Part shown: positions 25,542 to 33,277 of the stretch, in pieces
Layout of the letters: each line of letters opens with the position of its first letter
Position numbering within the stretch: position 1 is the stretch's first letter
Source: SIG452 sp045631485
GTDB lineage: Bacteria; Bacillota; Clostridia; UMGS1840
Reading direction: 5' to 3'
Length of the DNA: 64,000 nucleotides
NCBI GenBank assembly: GCA_045631485.1
Contig: JAZQUU010000039.1
Span: 62,001 to 126,000 of the forward strand
The notes under the pieces: generated by a model
The model's database searches: none
The model's input: the letters and a program-made list of their open reading frames with translations, nothing else
What the model was told of the DNA's origin: nothing
Program-made: the position numbers and the translations under genes

Positions 25542-26321
25542 TTAATTTGTTCCAAGAAGCAGCGAGAGGGTATCTTCTGCCCAGGAATACTGTGTCATAT
25601 ACTCACCATGAAACTGAGGCATTCCTGTCTTTAAATACCTATGATAATCGCAGTTGATTCTGGAAGGGTCAATTCGGTAATGATAGCCGTCCTGACAAAA
25701 GACATTTTGGGCACCTACATTGGCAAGTGCTTTTTTTAAGTCTCCCACAAGATGTCTTAAATAATCCATATTTTTCACATCATCGGTGTTCTCAGGCCAC
25801 ATCACGGCACAGATTTGTTTTCCCGTCATCCCGGCACCGTTTCTGTCCACAAGAACAGCAAAAAGTTCTTTTGCTTTGGTGCGCTTAAAGGTAAGTGCCT
25901 CTCCGTTTTTTAAAACTTCGAAATTGCCGAAGCATTTCACGTCTAAAAGCGAAGCATTAGGTTTTTTGCTTTTAATATGGTCAATTTCTTTTTGAACCGC
26001 CTCCGGCGTGATTGGTTTCATAAGATATCCGCTGCAGCGAAGCTGTATGGCATCCAGGGCGTACTCCTCATAACCTGTGCAAAAAACAATTTTACATTCG
26101 GGATGTAACTCAGTAATCTTTTCTGCCAAAGCAAGACCACCCATCCCGCGCATATTGATATCTAAAAAAGCAACATCTGCACAATTATGAGAAATCCACT
26201 CCAAAGCGGCGGAGCAGACAGAAAAATCATAAACCTCTTTGATATCGGTCGATGCCTTCACAATATCCGTAAGAGCGTTGAGCATTGGTCTTTCATCATC
26301 TACTGTGATTGCTATCATCAT
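25542..26321 (-). CDS. Response regulator with OmpR/SARP-like winged-helix domain
   Basis: A 259-residue two-component regulator. The receiver domain (1-120) has acidic residues in TVDDE, the phospho-acceptor Asp54 in AFLDINM, and the late lysine in GYLMKPI. After a linker, residues 135-235 form a winged-helix DNA-binding domain (CFGNFEVLKNGEALTFKRTKAKELFAVLV is the typical OmpR/SARP-type opening). The start at 26321 is preceded by AAAGGAGG. It overlaps the sensor kinase gene by 26 nt, so the kinase is its partner. It is the natural candidate to bind the three TGTCATA boxes nearby. Confidence 0.88.
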   Translation of the reverse strand: MMIAITVDDERPMLNALTDIVKASTDIKEVYDFSVCSAALEWISHNCADVAFLDINMRGMGGLALAEKITELHPECKIVFCTGYEEYALDAIQLRCSGYLMKPITPEAVQKEIDHIKSKKPNASLLDVKCFGNFEVLKNGEALTFKRTKAKELFAVLVDRNGAGMTGKQICAVMWPENTDDVKNMDYLRHLVGDLKKALANVGAQNVFCQDGYHYRIDPSRINCDYHRYLKTGMPQFHGEYMTQYSWAEDTLSLLLGTN

Positions 26322-28158
26322 CGGTCCCCTCCTTTGGTATTTGTATCGTTGCCTTTGTGCCTTTTCCGATTTCACTTTCTATGGTAAGTGTTCCGTCGCA
26401 CATTGCTTCAATTCGACCTCGGATATTTTTGATCCCCACATGCTTTAATTCATCATAGCCTGCATTCATATCAAAACCAACGCCATCATCGGTCACTTCA
26501 ACAACATACGAGCTATCTGTCTCAAAAGCGGAGATTGTAACAATTCCGCCCTCTTCCAATCCCATAAGACCGTGCTTGATTGCATTTTCCACAAGAGGCT
26601 GAACCGAAAGTGCGGGCAAGAGAAATTCCACCGAACGAAGGTCATATTGTATGGTCATATCAGGGAAACGCACCTGCTCTATGTCGGTATAATGCTTTAC
26701 GTGATTCATTTCCTGCGAGAATCTGATAGGTTTCGCATTATCGAGTTCGCTGAAGTTCCCTCTTAAATACAAACTGAAATTACGAACAAGTTTGGAAGCT
26801 TCTTTTGGCTCCGTGATACAAAGTTGCTCAATGGTTCCCAATGTGTTATAAATAAAATGAGGCTGAATCTGACTTATCATAGTGGCGATACGGCTTTCAG
26901 TAAGTTCTGCTTTTAAAATCAGTTTTTCCGCTTCCAGTTCTCTTGCTCTGATTGCCGCGTTTAAGTTTTGCGGAACAACCTTTAAAAGCACAATTACCGA
27001 TGCCACAAAAACAAGGATAAATACAATTTCTGAAACAATTCCGCCCTGCCATAAGCCAAAACCGATTCCTGCTACATCAATGAGAAAGGAAACCACTGGC
27101 ATCGCGGCAAAAACGGAAAGTATTTTTTCATTCTTCTCCCCTTTTGCAAAACGAATTGCAAAAAGAATTATCATCACAATGCAAATCAAGCTCTGCATCG
27201 TTGCCCATATCGGTAATGCATCATAAAACTTAACATCGCAAGCTATTGGAGCAACCATACACCCAAGGGTTAAAAGCAATGAAAAAGAAGTCAAAATATT
27301 TCCGATGGTTTTAGATTTTCCCTCAAACCATCCGCCAACAACAGCCGTGATTGCAAGCATATAAAGCATAACAGAGCCCGTTACCATACGAGTGTTGAAT
27401 TTAATAATTTCACTAAAGAACATCACTCCGTGGCCCTTAAATATGAAGTAGATCCCTGCCGAGAAAATACCAAAGCCCACAAGCCACAGATTTTTGCTGC
27501 CTTCAATATGAATCAGTATCGAGAATATCGCAGTCCCCAAAAGCATAAAGGCAAACAAAATCAGAGCAATGCCGAAGATTCTGTGAAAACTTCCTCGGTT
27601 TAATGTATCTCTCTCAAAAACAGTTCCGCCATAGGTGCTTAAATTATTTAAAAAATCATCAACAGCTCCGGAGTTTCCGAATTTATGAGGATTTTTCAAT
27701 CTGATTGTGATTTCATCCGACCCCTGACATTCATAGCCGATATACATTTTACCGCAAAGATCCTCACCAATCAGATCGCTCTCGGCATCAAAAGGACGAA
27801 AGATTTCTCCGTCTTCTGAAATTTCGCCGCCAATGTGGTTAAAATAAAATGCCAAAATGGTACCTTGAGATGCATTGCCCACAACCTCTCCCGAAGCAGG
27901 AACAAAAAGCTTAAAATTTCCTTTCAGCGTCACATCTCCCTTGTCGGCAGGAATATGCTCTCCTTTGACATAAGGCTTAAAATCTCCGTCAGCAACTTGA
28001 TACTCACCCTGAAATTGGGCAGAAAGATATATGGCATTCATCGCCTGATTCCCAAAATTTCTTCCGGTACATACAAATGTACAAAGAACAACGGCAAACA
28101 GAGCGATACAAACACCAATCACGATTTTATTTTTCAAGTTGTTTTTATTAGATTTCAT
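26296..28158 (-). CDS. LytS-type membrane sensor histidine kinase
   Basis: A 620-residue kinase. One N-terminal helix (about 11-30) precedes an extracytoplasmic beta-rich domain (35-190), followed by seven hydrophobic segments (about 195-395), resembling the 7TM-DISM sensor architecture. After a coiled coil (RARELEAEKLILKAELTESRIA) come the His_kinase/LytS phospho-acceptor histidine in QIQPHFIYNTLGTIEQL, N box QPLVENAIKHGL and G box DDGVGFD. The ATG at 28158 is preceded by GGAG; an ATG 9 nt upstream overlaps that site. Signal unknown. It is co-transcribed with the regulator. Confidence 0.9.
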   Translation of the reverse strand: MKSNKNNLKNKIVIGVCIALFAVVLCTFVCTGRNFGNQAMNAIYLSAQFQGEYQVADGDFKPYVKGEHIPADKGDVTLKGNFKLFVPASGEVVGNASQGTILAFYFNHIGGEISEDGEIFRPFDAESDLIGEDLCGKMYIGYECQGSDEITIRLKNPHKFGNSGAVDDFLNNLSTYGGTVFERDTLNRGSFHRIFGIALILFAFMLLGTAIFSILIHIEGSKNLWLVGFGIFSAGIYFIFKGHGVMFFSEIIKFNTRMVTGSVMLYMLAITAVVGGWFEGKSKTIGNILTSFSLLLTLGCMVAPIACDVKFYDALPIWATMQSLICIVMIILFAIRFAKGEKNEKILSVFAAMPVVSFLIDVAGIGFGLWQGGIVSEIVFILVFVASVIVLLKVVPQNLNAAIRARELEAEKLILKAELTESRIATMISQIQPHFIYNTLGTIEQLCITEPKEASKLVRNFSLYLRGNFSELDNAKPIRFSQEMNHVKHYTDIEQVRFPDMTIQYDLRSVEFLLPALSVQPLVENAIKHGLMGLEEGGIVTISAFETDSSYVVEVTDDGVGFDMNAGYDELKHVGIKNIRGRIEAMCDGTLTIESEIGKGTKATIQIPKEGTDDDSNHSR

Positions 28159-28195
28159 AGCAATCATTCTCCGAACCGGTATTTCTATTCGTGGA

Positions 28196-28459
28196 TTACA
28201 AACTCAACAATATGATAAGCGCTGCCAAAAAAACCGCTCCTGCAATCGCAACATAAGACAATGCGCGTTTTACTTTCCAGTAGGAAAACGCCTCGCATAC
28301 ACACACAACGATTATGGCAATACAGGTAATCAAATCTGCTGAACCTACTTTTCCTGCTCTTTCCAACGCTTGAAAAATCAGATACACCAATAATGCAATT
28401 CCCGCAATAATGTCCATAACTTTTTGAAATGCAGTTTTTTCACTCCATTTTTGATTCAT
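28196..28459 (-). CDS. Small membrane protein, unknown
   Basis: An 87-residue protein with three hydrophobic segments (about 18-35, 42-57, 66-85). No family recognised. The start MNQKWSEKTAF is preceded by AGAGG at 8 nt. It lies between the SLH-domain protein and the sensor kinase, with short gaps on both sides, so it is likely part of the same transcript. It could be a small accessory of the kinase. Confidence 0.6.
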   Translation of the reverse strand: MNQKWSEKTAFQKVMDIIAGIALLVYLIFQALERAGKVGSADLITCIAIIVVCVCEAFSYWKVKRALSYVAIAGAVFLAALIILLSL

Positions 28460-28491
28460 GGTGAACACCTCTTTCGTATATTTTATCAGAT

Positions 28492-30402
28492 TTATTTCGT
28501 TTTTTCAATAAATCTGTGAAGAATTACCGCAAATTCTGCTCTTGTGGCGTAATCCTTGGGATTTACCGTGCTGATTGTTTTCCCGTTTATCAATCCTTCG
28601 CCGATCACATACTGCATGGCAGGAATTGCATATTCTGTGATATCAAAAGCATCATCGTAGGAAAGTATATTGGTTTCCTCACCCACACTGATATCATATT
28701 CCTTAAACTGTGCATACAGATATAAAACGGATGAAAGTTGTTCACGGGTAATCGTTGATTGGGGATGAAAATCCTTATCATTTTCATAAATCAAACCGTT
28801 ATCTTTCGCCCAACAAACTGCCTCGGCATACCAAGGGGCATCCTCCGTGGATTCATATTCCGACTTTATTTCTTCCAGATTGTATAAAATTTGAAAAAGC
28901 TCTGCCCAAGTGATATCTTTTTGAGGATGAAAGAATTTGTTTTCATCACCCTGCATCAGTTTATTTTTCAAACAATATGCCACGCCATCGTGATACCAAT
29001 CGTATTCGGGCAAATCATTTCCGTCAATGCTAAAGTAAGGAACAATTGCTGTGGTAAGTTCCTCAAACCAGGTTTTCCCGTTGGTTCTTTGGGTATCAAG
29101 CGTATTGATAATATAGGAACGGATACGTTGACGAACCGCCGGATTTTCGGGTTGTGCTATACTTCCCACTGCACTGATCACGTAATAATTCCCGTCTCTT
29201 TCACCAAGGTACATCATTTCGTGACCACTAAAATAGAGAATGGTTCCAAACGGAAGAGCGTCAAAAAATTTGATTTTTTCTTCCTTTGCCATATACTGCA
29301 TATCCACCTTTACCATAGGCATAGCGGTCTGCCAGGTGGTATTTCGTGCAAGCTCCAATCCAAAACACTTATACACATTTCTCATATAACCCGAACAATC
29401 ATCGGAATTAAGGCTTCCGCCCCAACCATAGGTATTGCCGAGTGCCGAAAATGCTACTTTTGAAATATTCTCTTTTGTAAGAGGCATATATCCCGCCGAT
29501 ACATTTTCGTGCTCTGAAATAAGCGTTAATTTTTCGGAATATGTGCCATTTTCCTTTCTTGCAGGCACCCGCACAACATAATTATTGTACGCTGCGCGGT
29601 TATCGATAAGCTCGTTAGGGTCAACATCTTTCGCAAGTTTCAAAACCGTTCCCATCGTGAGCATAAGGTCTGATCGGTCTGCACCTACTATTGAAGTTTC
29701 GGTAAACACCTTATCGCCCCATACAACAAGAACATCTTCGCTTTTAATATCCCAGGCAGAAAGCCACTCATCCTTATCTTTGCAAATGGCAACTGAGTCA
29801 GCAGGAATCCATCCTGAACAACAAATGCTTTTCGCAAGATAGAATTTGCCATCTTTTGACTTTGATGTGATAACAACCGGTTCATTCACTCGGACGGCAA
29901 CCAGATACTGATAGTCAAAATCGGAGTCTGACGGGTCGTCCCAAATAGCAATCGGAGACGGAAATGTACGAAGCTCGGTTCTTTTGGTTGCGATACCATA
30001 AAGCACCTTTTGCTCTTTTTTAGCATCGGAATTTTGAGTGTTTGCAATGATTTTATCATAATCCTTTTGTGTGGCTTTCTCAGTACTTTCCAAATATGTC
30101 CAACCAAAATAATAATTGGCATCCGCCTGAGAAGATTGTAAAATTGCTCTATTTAATGCAATTCCGTCGACCACTTCAGGTTGATTTTTCAGGTCGTACA
30201 TATTCGTACCCTTTGCCGCAATTGTTTCCCGATTCAGTTTCTCTATTTCGGCATAAGTCATTAACACATCCGATTCATCTGTCCAATAGGACGGAGCGGT
30301 CATTTCACTCGTTACATCAGGAAGATAATAGCCCCCTGCCGCCAAACAGTTTACCGTCGTGCATAAAATCAACGGAATTAAAAATAACAATTTCTTTTTC
30401 AT
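28492..30402 (-). CDS. Secreted SH3 / NlpC-P60 / SLH-domain cell-wall protein
   Basis: A 636-residue exported protein with a clear signal peptide (MKKKLLFLIPLILCTTVNCLA). SH3-like regions (about 130-300; RTFPSPIAIW, CCSGWIPADSVAI) are followed by an NlpC/P60 domain (about 320-420) with the catalytic cysteine in YGWGGSLNSDDCSGYMR and the histidine in FSGHEMMYLGERDGNYYVI. Three S-layer-homology repeats close it (about 475-636; PEYDWYHDGVAYCLKNKLM, APWYAEAVCWAKDNGLI, AIPAMQYVIGEGLINGK). Such enzymes cut peptidoglycan stem peptides; the SLH repeats would bind wall polymers. It is in series with the sensor kinase genes. Confidence 0.9.
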   Translation of the reverse strand: MKKKLLFLIPLILCTTVNCLAAGGYYLPDVTSEMTAPSYWTDESDVLMTYAEIEKLNRETIAAKGTNMYDLKNQPEVVDGIALNRAILQSSQADANYYFGWTYLESTEKATQKDYDKIIANTQNSDAKKEQKVLYGIATKRTELRTFPSPIAIWDDPSDSDFDYQYLVAVRVNEPVVITSKSKDGKFYLAKSICCSGWIPADSVAICKDKDEWLSAWDIKSEDVLVVWGDKVFTETSIVGADRSDLMLTMGTVLKLAKDVDPNELIDNRAAYNNYVVRVPARKENGTYSEKLTLISEHENVSAGYMPLTKENISKVAFSALGNTYGWGGSLNSDDCSGYMRNVYKCFGLELARNTTWQTAMPMVKVDMQYMAKEEKIKFFDALPFGTILYFSGHEMMYLGERDGNYYVISAVGSIAQPENPAVRQRIRSYIINTLDTQRTNGKTWFEELTTAIVPYFSIDGNDLPEYDWYHDGVAYCLKNKLMQGDENKFFHPQKDITWAELFQILYNLEEIKSEYESTEDAPWYAEAVCWAKDNGLIYENDKDFHPQSTITREQLSSVLYLYAQFKEYDISVGEETNILSYDDAFDITEYAIPAMQYVIGEGLINGKTISTVNPKDYATRAEFAVILHRFIEKTK

Positions 30403-30454
30403 AACTGCTTGCCCCTTTTTTATTGTTCAATTAAATACATTGCATCTTAATTTT

Positions 30455-31465
30455 TTAGTTTTCAGCTCTGTTATGGATTCCTCCAAGAGCATCCATTTCA
30501 GCATCAATTTGAGCACCGTGATTTACTATTGCTCCGCTACAGAAAATATCAGCATCTTTTTTCTCGGAAACAGCATAAACATTAGCGCCGTTATTTGCCT
30601 CTAAAGAACCGAAGCACTCAATAGCATAAGTGTTCTTTGATGCTGCTTTCACAGTTGAACCGTTACCAATCTCCATAAGACCGGATACCCGTACACATTC
30701 GCCCAAATCTGTAGCATCATCATCAACAAAAACTTCAAGAGAGGTGTCTTTGCCAAGGAACAAATCTCCGCTGACACCAAGTCCTTTGCAACTTTCACTA
30801 GCACCTTGTTTTACTGAAACATTGAGCGAAGTGCCTTCCTCAAAAAGAGCGTTGCCACGAACGCGAACACCTACACAGTTCTTTGCAGCACCATTGTTCA
30901 CAGTAACTGCCGCTTTTTCTGCAACCAACAAAGAGGAATCACAGACGATTCCGTTCAACTTGTTTTCACAATCCGAGGTTTTAAGCGTAACGTCACTCAT
31001 AACTTTAAGATCGGATGCATAAATTCCGACTGCTTCCGCACTTTTACTTGGGAATTCGATTGTTAAAGAACCATCTCCCAAAAATGTAAGATCCTTACTG
31101 AGATAGTAGTCACTTACGTAAATGCCGGCGCTGTATTCTTCGTTAGTGCAGACAAGTTTATTTTCGCCGATAAGTTCAATATTCAAATCTATTTTTGAAT
31201 AAACACCCCAATCATTTGATTCAATTGTGGCATTATCAAATGTCAGGATATTATTCCGGGCATTATAGTACACCGTACCGTCACCTAAAATATCGCTTGC
31301 ATTCGTTTTTTTCACGGATACACCTGCAACCTGAATTTTCCCCGATGTGAGGTCCATAGATCTGTTACCAAACATCAGAGCAACACCCCAAAATGTACTC
31401 CAGATTAAAGCAAGCACAAGGAGTACACCAATGACGATTTTAAAACCTTTTTTGACCTTTGCCAT
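30455..31465 (-). CDS. Membrane-anchored beta-helix-like surface protein
   Basis: A 336-residue protein with one N-terminal helix (residues 9-32) and an outer domain with repeated short strands and turns (DLTFLGDGSLTIEF, DLKVMSDVTLKTS, ALFEEGTSLNVSV, DLFLGKDTSLEVFV, LMEIGNGSTVKA, GAIVNHGAQIDAE). The repeats of about 20-25 residues suggest a right-handed beta-helix. No catalytic motif seen. The TGTCATA box at 31540-31561 lies 75 nt upstream, so this gene heads the unit that includes the SLH protein, kinase and regulator. Confidence 0.65.
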   Translation of the reverse strand: MAKVKKGFKIVIGVLLVLALIWSTFWGVALMFGNRSMDLTSGKIQVAGVSVKKTNASDILGDGTVYYNARNNILTFDNATIESNDWGVYSKIDLNIELIGENKLVCTNEEYSAGIYVSDYYLSKDLTFLGDGSLTIEFPSKSAEAVGIYASDLKVMSDVTLKTSDCENKLNGIVCDSSLLVAEKAAVTVNNGAAKNCVGVRVRGNALFEEGTSLNVSVKQGASESCKGLGVSGDLFLGKDTSLEVFVDDDATDLGECVRVSGLMEIGNGSTVKAASKNTYAIECFGSLEANNGANVYAVSEKKDADIFCSGAIVNHGAQIDAEMDALGGIHNRAEN

Positions 31466-31539
31466 AGTAATTCTCCTTAGTTCATTTATTTCTTCTTACC
31501 AAATTAAATACCAATTATTTTTTATATTATCAAACCCGT

Positions 31540-31561
31540 TATGACAAACCTATGACAAATT
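31540..31561 (-). promoter_or_regulatory. TGTCATA direct-repeat box upstream of the beta-helix protein
   Basis: Minus strand has TTTGTCATAGGTTTGTCATA, identical over 20 bp to the box at 25467-25488. ACGGGTTT then GATAAT follow, giving a -10-like hexamer 8 bp after the second half-site, so the box would replace a normal -35. Confidence 0.65.
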
Positions 31562-31567
31562 ATTTTA

Positions 31568-31621
31568 TAAAAAAACAAAATGCAATACTCGTATGTATCT
31601 GACAAACAAGTATTGCATTTT
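31568..31621 (-). terminator. Terminator downstream of the ATP-grasp gene and repeat copy 2
   Basis: A perfect 13-bp stem (AAAATGCAATACT) with a 19-nt loop, followed on the minus strand by GTTTTTTT. It would end the transcript that carries the ATP-grasp gene and the structured repeat, so the repeat is probably transcribed as a 3' extension. Confidence 0.85.
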
Positions 31622-31665
31622 AGTTTAACATTGAGATTTATTATAAAATCATTTGACACAACGCT

Positions 31666-31930
31666 TACTCGTGTCAAGTCAGGAGAACAGTGAATAATAA
31701 GAACCATCACCCAACACGAAATCACAGATTTCTGTTGGGTACCCGAGAGCCTTGATACTCGCAAGCTCGTATTAGGACCTACTAACTTTTCCCTATTTTT
31801 TCACTATAGTTTTTCCGAACAAAATTCTTTAGAACCCGCGAGAATACTGAATTTTCTCGCTCCTGCTTTTTATGTAAATATCATAAATCGGCAAACTAAT
31901 ATTTTAAATTTTATAGACTTGACACGAGTA
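31666..31930 (-). repeat. Structured repeat copy 2, 15-bp perfect terminal inverted repeats
   Basis: A 265-bp unit with exact 15-bp inverted ends (TACTCGTGTCAAGTC and its complement). It aligns over its length with the copy at 9528-9787. Near-invariant stretches include AGGAGAACAGTGAATAATAA, CTCGTATTAGGACCTACTA and TTAGAACCCGCGAGAATA. The main hairpin here is ACCCAACA..TGTTGGGT around the same GAAATC/GATTTC core; copy 1 has GAAATATA..TATATTTC at that place. Paired changes on both arms indicate selection for the fold. No ORF. It lies directly after the ATP-grasp stop codon. Confidence 0.85.
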
Positions 31931-31939
31931 AAACAAAAA

Positions 31940-32677
31940 TCATCTTATATCAAATGCACACTCGTCGGTTGTGTTAGTTAATTCAGCCCACCTAGCTGAA
32001 AGCAATTTGGCATAGTCCAAATAAAACAAACCATAGCACCCTAACGCATATCCGTCATTTACTTCAATCATCAATGTCCTACCATCATCAGTTACACCAA
32101 AGTCTATTGCATATCCTTTGGGTGCAGTAGAGAAAGCTTTCACAGCATCCTCAATGACCGATGGGTTATAGTGAATTTTCCAATCACCTTTGTATGGTCT
32201 TACATCCAGTATTTTGTCATATCTAACAAAACATCTCCACTCTGCTGTAAAATTTACAATTTCAGAGCACATCGCGTCGGGATCTTCCCCACATGTTCCA
32301 CACCCTATTAAATCTTTAGGAGACCGAACAACAACACCAGTAAATTTTTTATCTTCAACTGGCTTCACAAAAACTGGCCACATGTCTGGATTATTGGTTA
32401 CTTGACTCATTTTTACCGGCCAGATTTTTCTTCCTAAAAATCTTGACAACTCATTAGGGTAATCCATTTCAGGTGTTATAATATTAAAATCAAACAATCT
32501 TTCTCTTACTGTACCAACATATCCAACAACCACATCTTCAATGTTACTTTTTCTTAATTCTTCGGGAGTTTGGAACATAATCGTTTCAAATCCCATTTCC
32601 TTAAATCCCTGATAAGCATTAAAAAAATTATAATTGTGTGGCATATAATCATTTTTAGATTGTATATACACTTTCAT
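31940..32677 (-). CDS. ATP-grasp domain protein (DUF4343-like), cassette cargo
   Basis: A 245-residue ATP-grasp ligase-like protein. Features are WPVFVKPVEDKKFTGVVV (the ATP-binding lysine strand), EWRCFVRYDKILDVRPYKG, and the Mg-binding AIDFGVTDDGRTLMIEVNDG near the C terminus. This small ATP-grasp group is found scattered in bacteria and phages; its substrate is unknown. The start MKVYIQSKND follows GGTGG-type sites weakly. The gene has its own promoter (32822-32850), a solo repeat terminus in its leader, and the structured repeat right after it. Confidence 0.75.
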   Translation of the reverse strand: MKVYIQSKNDYMPHNYNFFNAYQGFKEMGFETIMFQTPEELRKSNIEDVVVGYVGTVRERLFDFNIITPEMDYPNELSRFLGRKIWPVKMSQVTNNPDMWPVFVKPVEDKKFTGVVVRSPKDLIGCGTCGEDPDAMCSEIVNFTAEWRCFVRYDKILDVRPYKGDWKIHYNPSVIEDAVKAFSTAPKGYAIDFGVTDDGRTLMIEVNDGYALGCYGLFYLDYAKLLSARWAELTNTTDECAFDIR

Positions 32678-32719
32678 TAAGTATTCACCACCATATTTCC
32701 TTGTTTTTCAATCTTATTC

Positions 32720-32749
32720 GACACAATTCGAGTTCGTGTCAAGACAGGA
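32720..32749 (-). repeat. Solo repeat terminus in the leader of the ATP-grasp gene
   Basis: GTGTCAAGACAGGAT (32736-32750, one change from the core) with an adjacent inverted GACAC at 32720-32724. It lies between the promoter and the start codon, the same place as at the orphan gene near 10.3 kb. Confidence 0.65.
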
Positions 32750-32821
32750 TAAAACAATTGTTTTAATATCGATTAACCAAGCTTAAAATTTGAAAATTTA
32801 AATATTTCTTTTATTAGTCAC

Positions 32822-32850
32822 AGTATAGCACTATCCCCGGTTTGTGTCAA
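32822..32850 (-). promoter_or_regulatory. Promoter for the ATP-grasp gene
   Basis: Minus-strand TTGACA and TATACT separated by 17 bp. The 302-bp interval 32678-32979 holds this promoter, the divergent feo promoter and the solo repeat site, with no coding region. Confidence 0.7.
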
Positions 32851-32893
32851 GGAATCTTCCCGGAAAAAAATATTGATTTTTTTATAAAAATGC

Positions 32894-32922
32894 TTGACAA
32901 TTATTGGAAGTTATGGTAGACT
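32894..32922 (+). promoter_or_regulatory. Promoter for feoA
   Basis: Plus-strand TTGACA and TAGACT separated by 17 bp. The palindromic operator overlaps its -10 and start region. Confidence 0.7.
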
Positions 32923-32946
32923 AACTAACGGTTAGTTATGACTAAC
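32923..32946 (+). promoter_or_regulatory. Palindromic operator overlapping the feoA promoter
   Basis: Contains the perfect palindrome AACTAACGGTTAGTT (32923-32937) overlapping GTTAGTTATGACTAAC (32931-32946), the latter one base from the operator at 33212-33229. TTAG/CTAA palindromes of this kind resemble DtxR/IdeR-family metal-responsive sites. Its position over the -10 fits repression by iron-loaded regulator. The regulator gene is not in the window. Confidence 0.65.
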
Positions 32947-32979
32947 TCGAAAAAATCCACACAATGATCAGGTGAAGAT

Positions 32980-33195
32980 ATGAATTTAAAAGATGCTTTA
33001 GAAGGAAAAGAATATACCGTTTCGGAAATTTGCACGGATGATGAAGAATTGGAAGCTTTTTTATTCTCTCTCGGTTGCTATGCAGGTGAAAAAATCACTG
33101 TAATTTCTCAGAAGAAAAAAGGCTGCACCGTTGCAATTAAGGACAGTCGTTATCATCTTGACCAATTATTGGCACAAGCAATTCTGATAGTTTGA
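32980..33195 (+). CDS. feoA: Ferrous iron transport protein A
   Basis: A 71-residue SH3-like FeoA protein that assists FeoB at the inner membrane face. The sequence has the family shape: MNLKDALEGKEYTVSEI, then LFSLGCYAGEKITVISQKKKG and the closing strand VAIKDSRYHLDQLLAQAILI. A GGTGA site precedes the start. It lies between two operator palindromes and 82 nt before feoB. Confidence 0.92.
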   Translation: MNLKDALEGKEYTVSEICTDDEELEAFLFSLGCYAGEKITVISQKKKGCTVAIKDSRYHLDQLLAQAILIV

Positions 33196-33211
33196 TATTT
33201 TTTTGAATATT

Positions 33212-33229
33212 GGTTAGTTATAACTAACC
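33212..33229 (+). promoter_or_regulatory. Second operator, between feoA and feoB
   Basis: An exact 18-bp palindrome GGTTAGTTATAACTAACC in the feoA-feoB gap. It shares 15 of 16 core bases with the site upstream of feoA. It could control a feoB-proximal promoter or act as a roadblock; a convincing -35/-10 pair at good spacing is not obvious here. Confidence 0.7.
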
Positions 33230-33277
33230 GTTCAACGACTTTTGTTTTAAAACATTACATATATAAGGAGTTTCATT

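Larger units (their letters stand above)
31466..31939. other. Gene-poor interval: regulatory box, terminator and structured repeat
   Basis: This 474-bp interval contains, from left, the promoter region and TGTCATA box of the beta-helix gene, a strong minus-strand terminator (31568-31621), the TTGACAC/GTGTCAA palindrome (31653-31677) and structured repeat copy 2 (31666-31930). I see no coding region. Confidence 0.8.

Noticed and set aside
9528..31930. Interpretation of the structured repeats as group I or group II introns, or as HEARO/omega RNA of an IscB element
   Set aside because: No GUGYG start, domain V, intron core, maturase, IscB or TnpB frame could be seen; inverted ends of 13-15 bp do not fit these classes.
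33200..33277. An independent feoB promoter in the feoA-feoB gap
   Set aside because: TTGATA and TATAAC are 21 bp apart, too far for a usual promoter; only the operator palindrome is reported.
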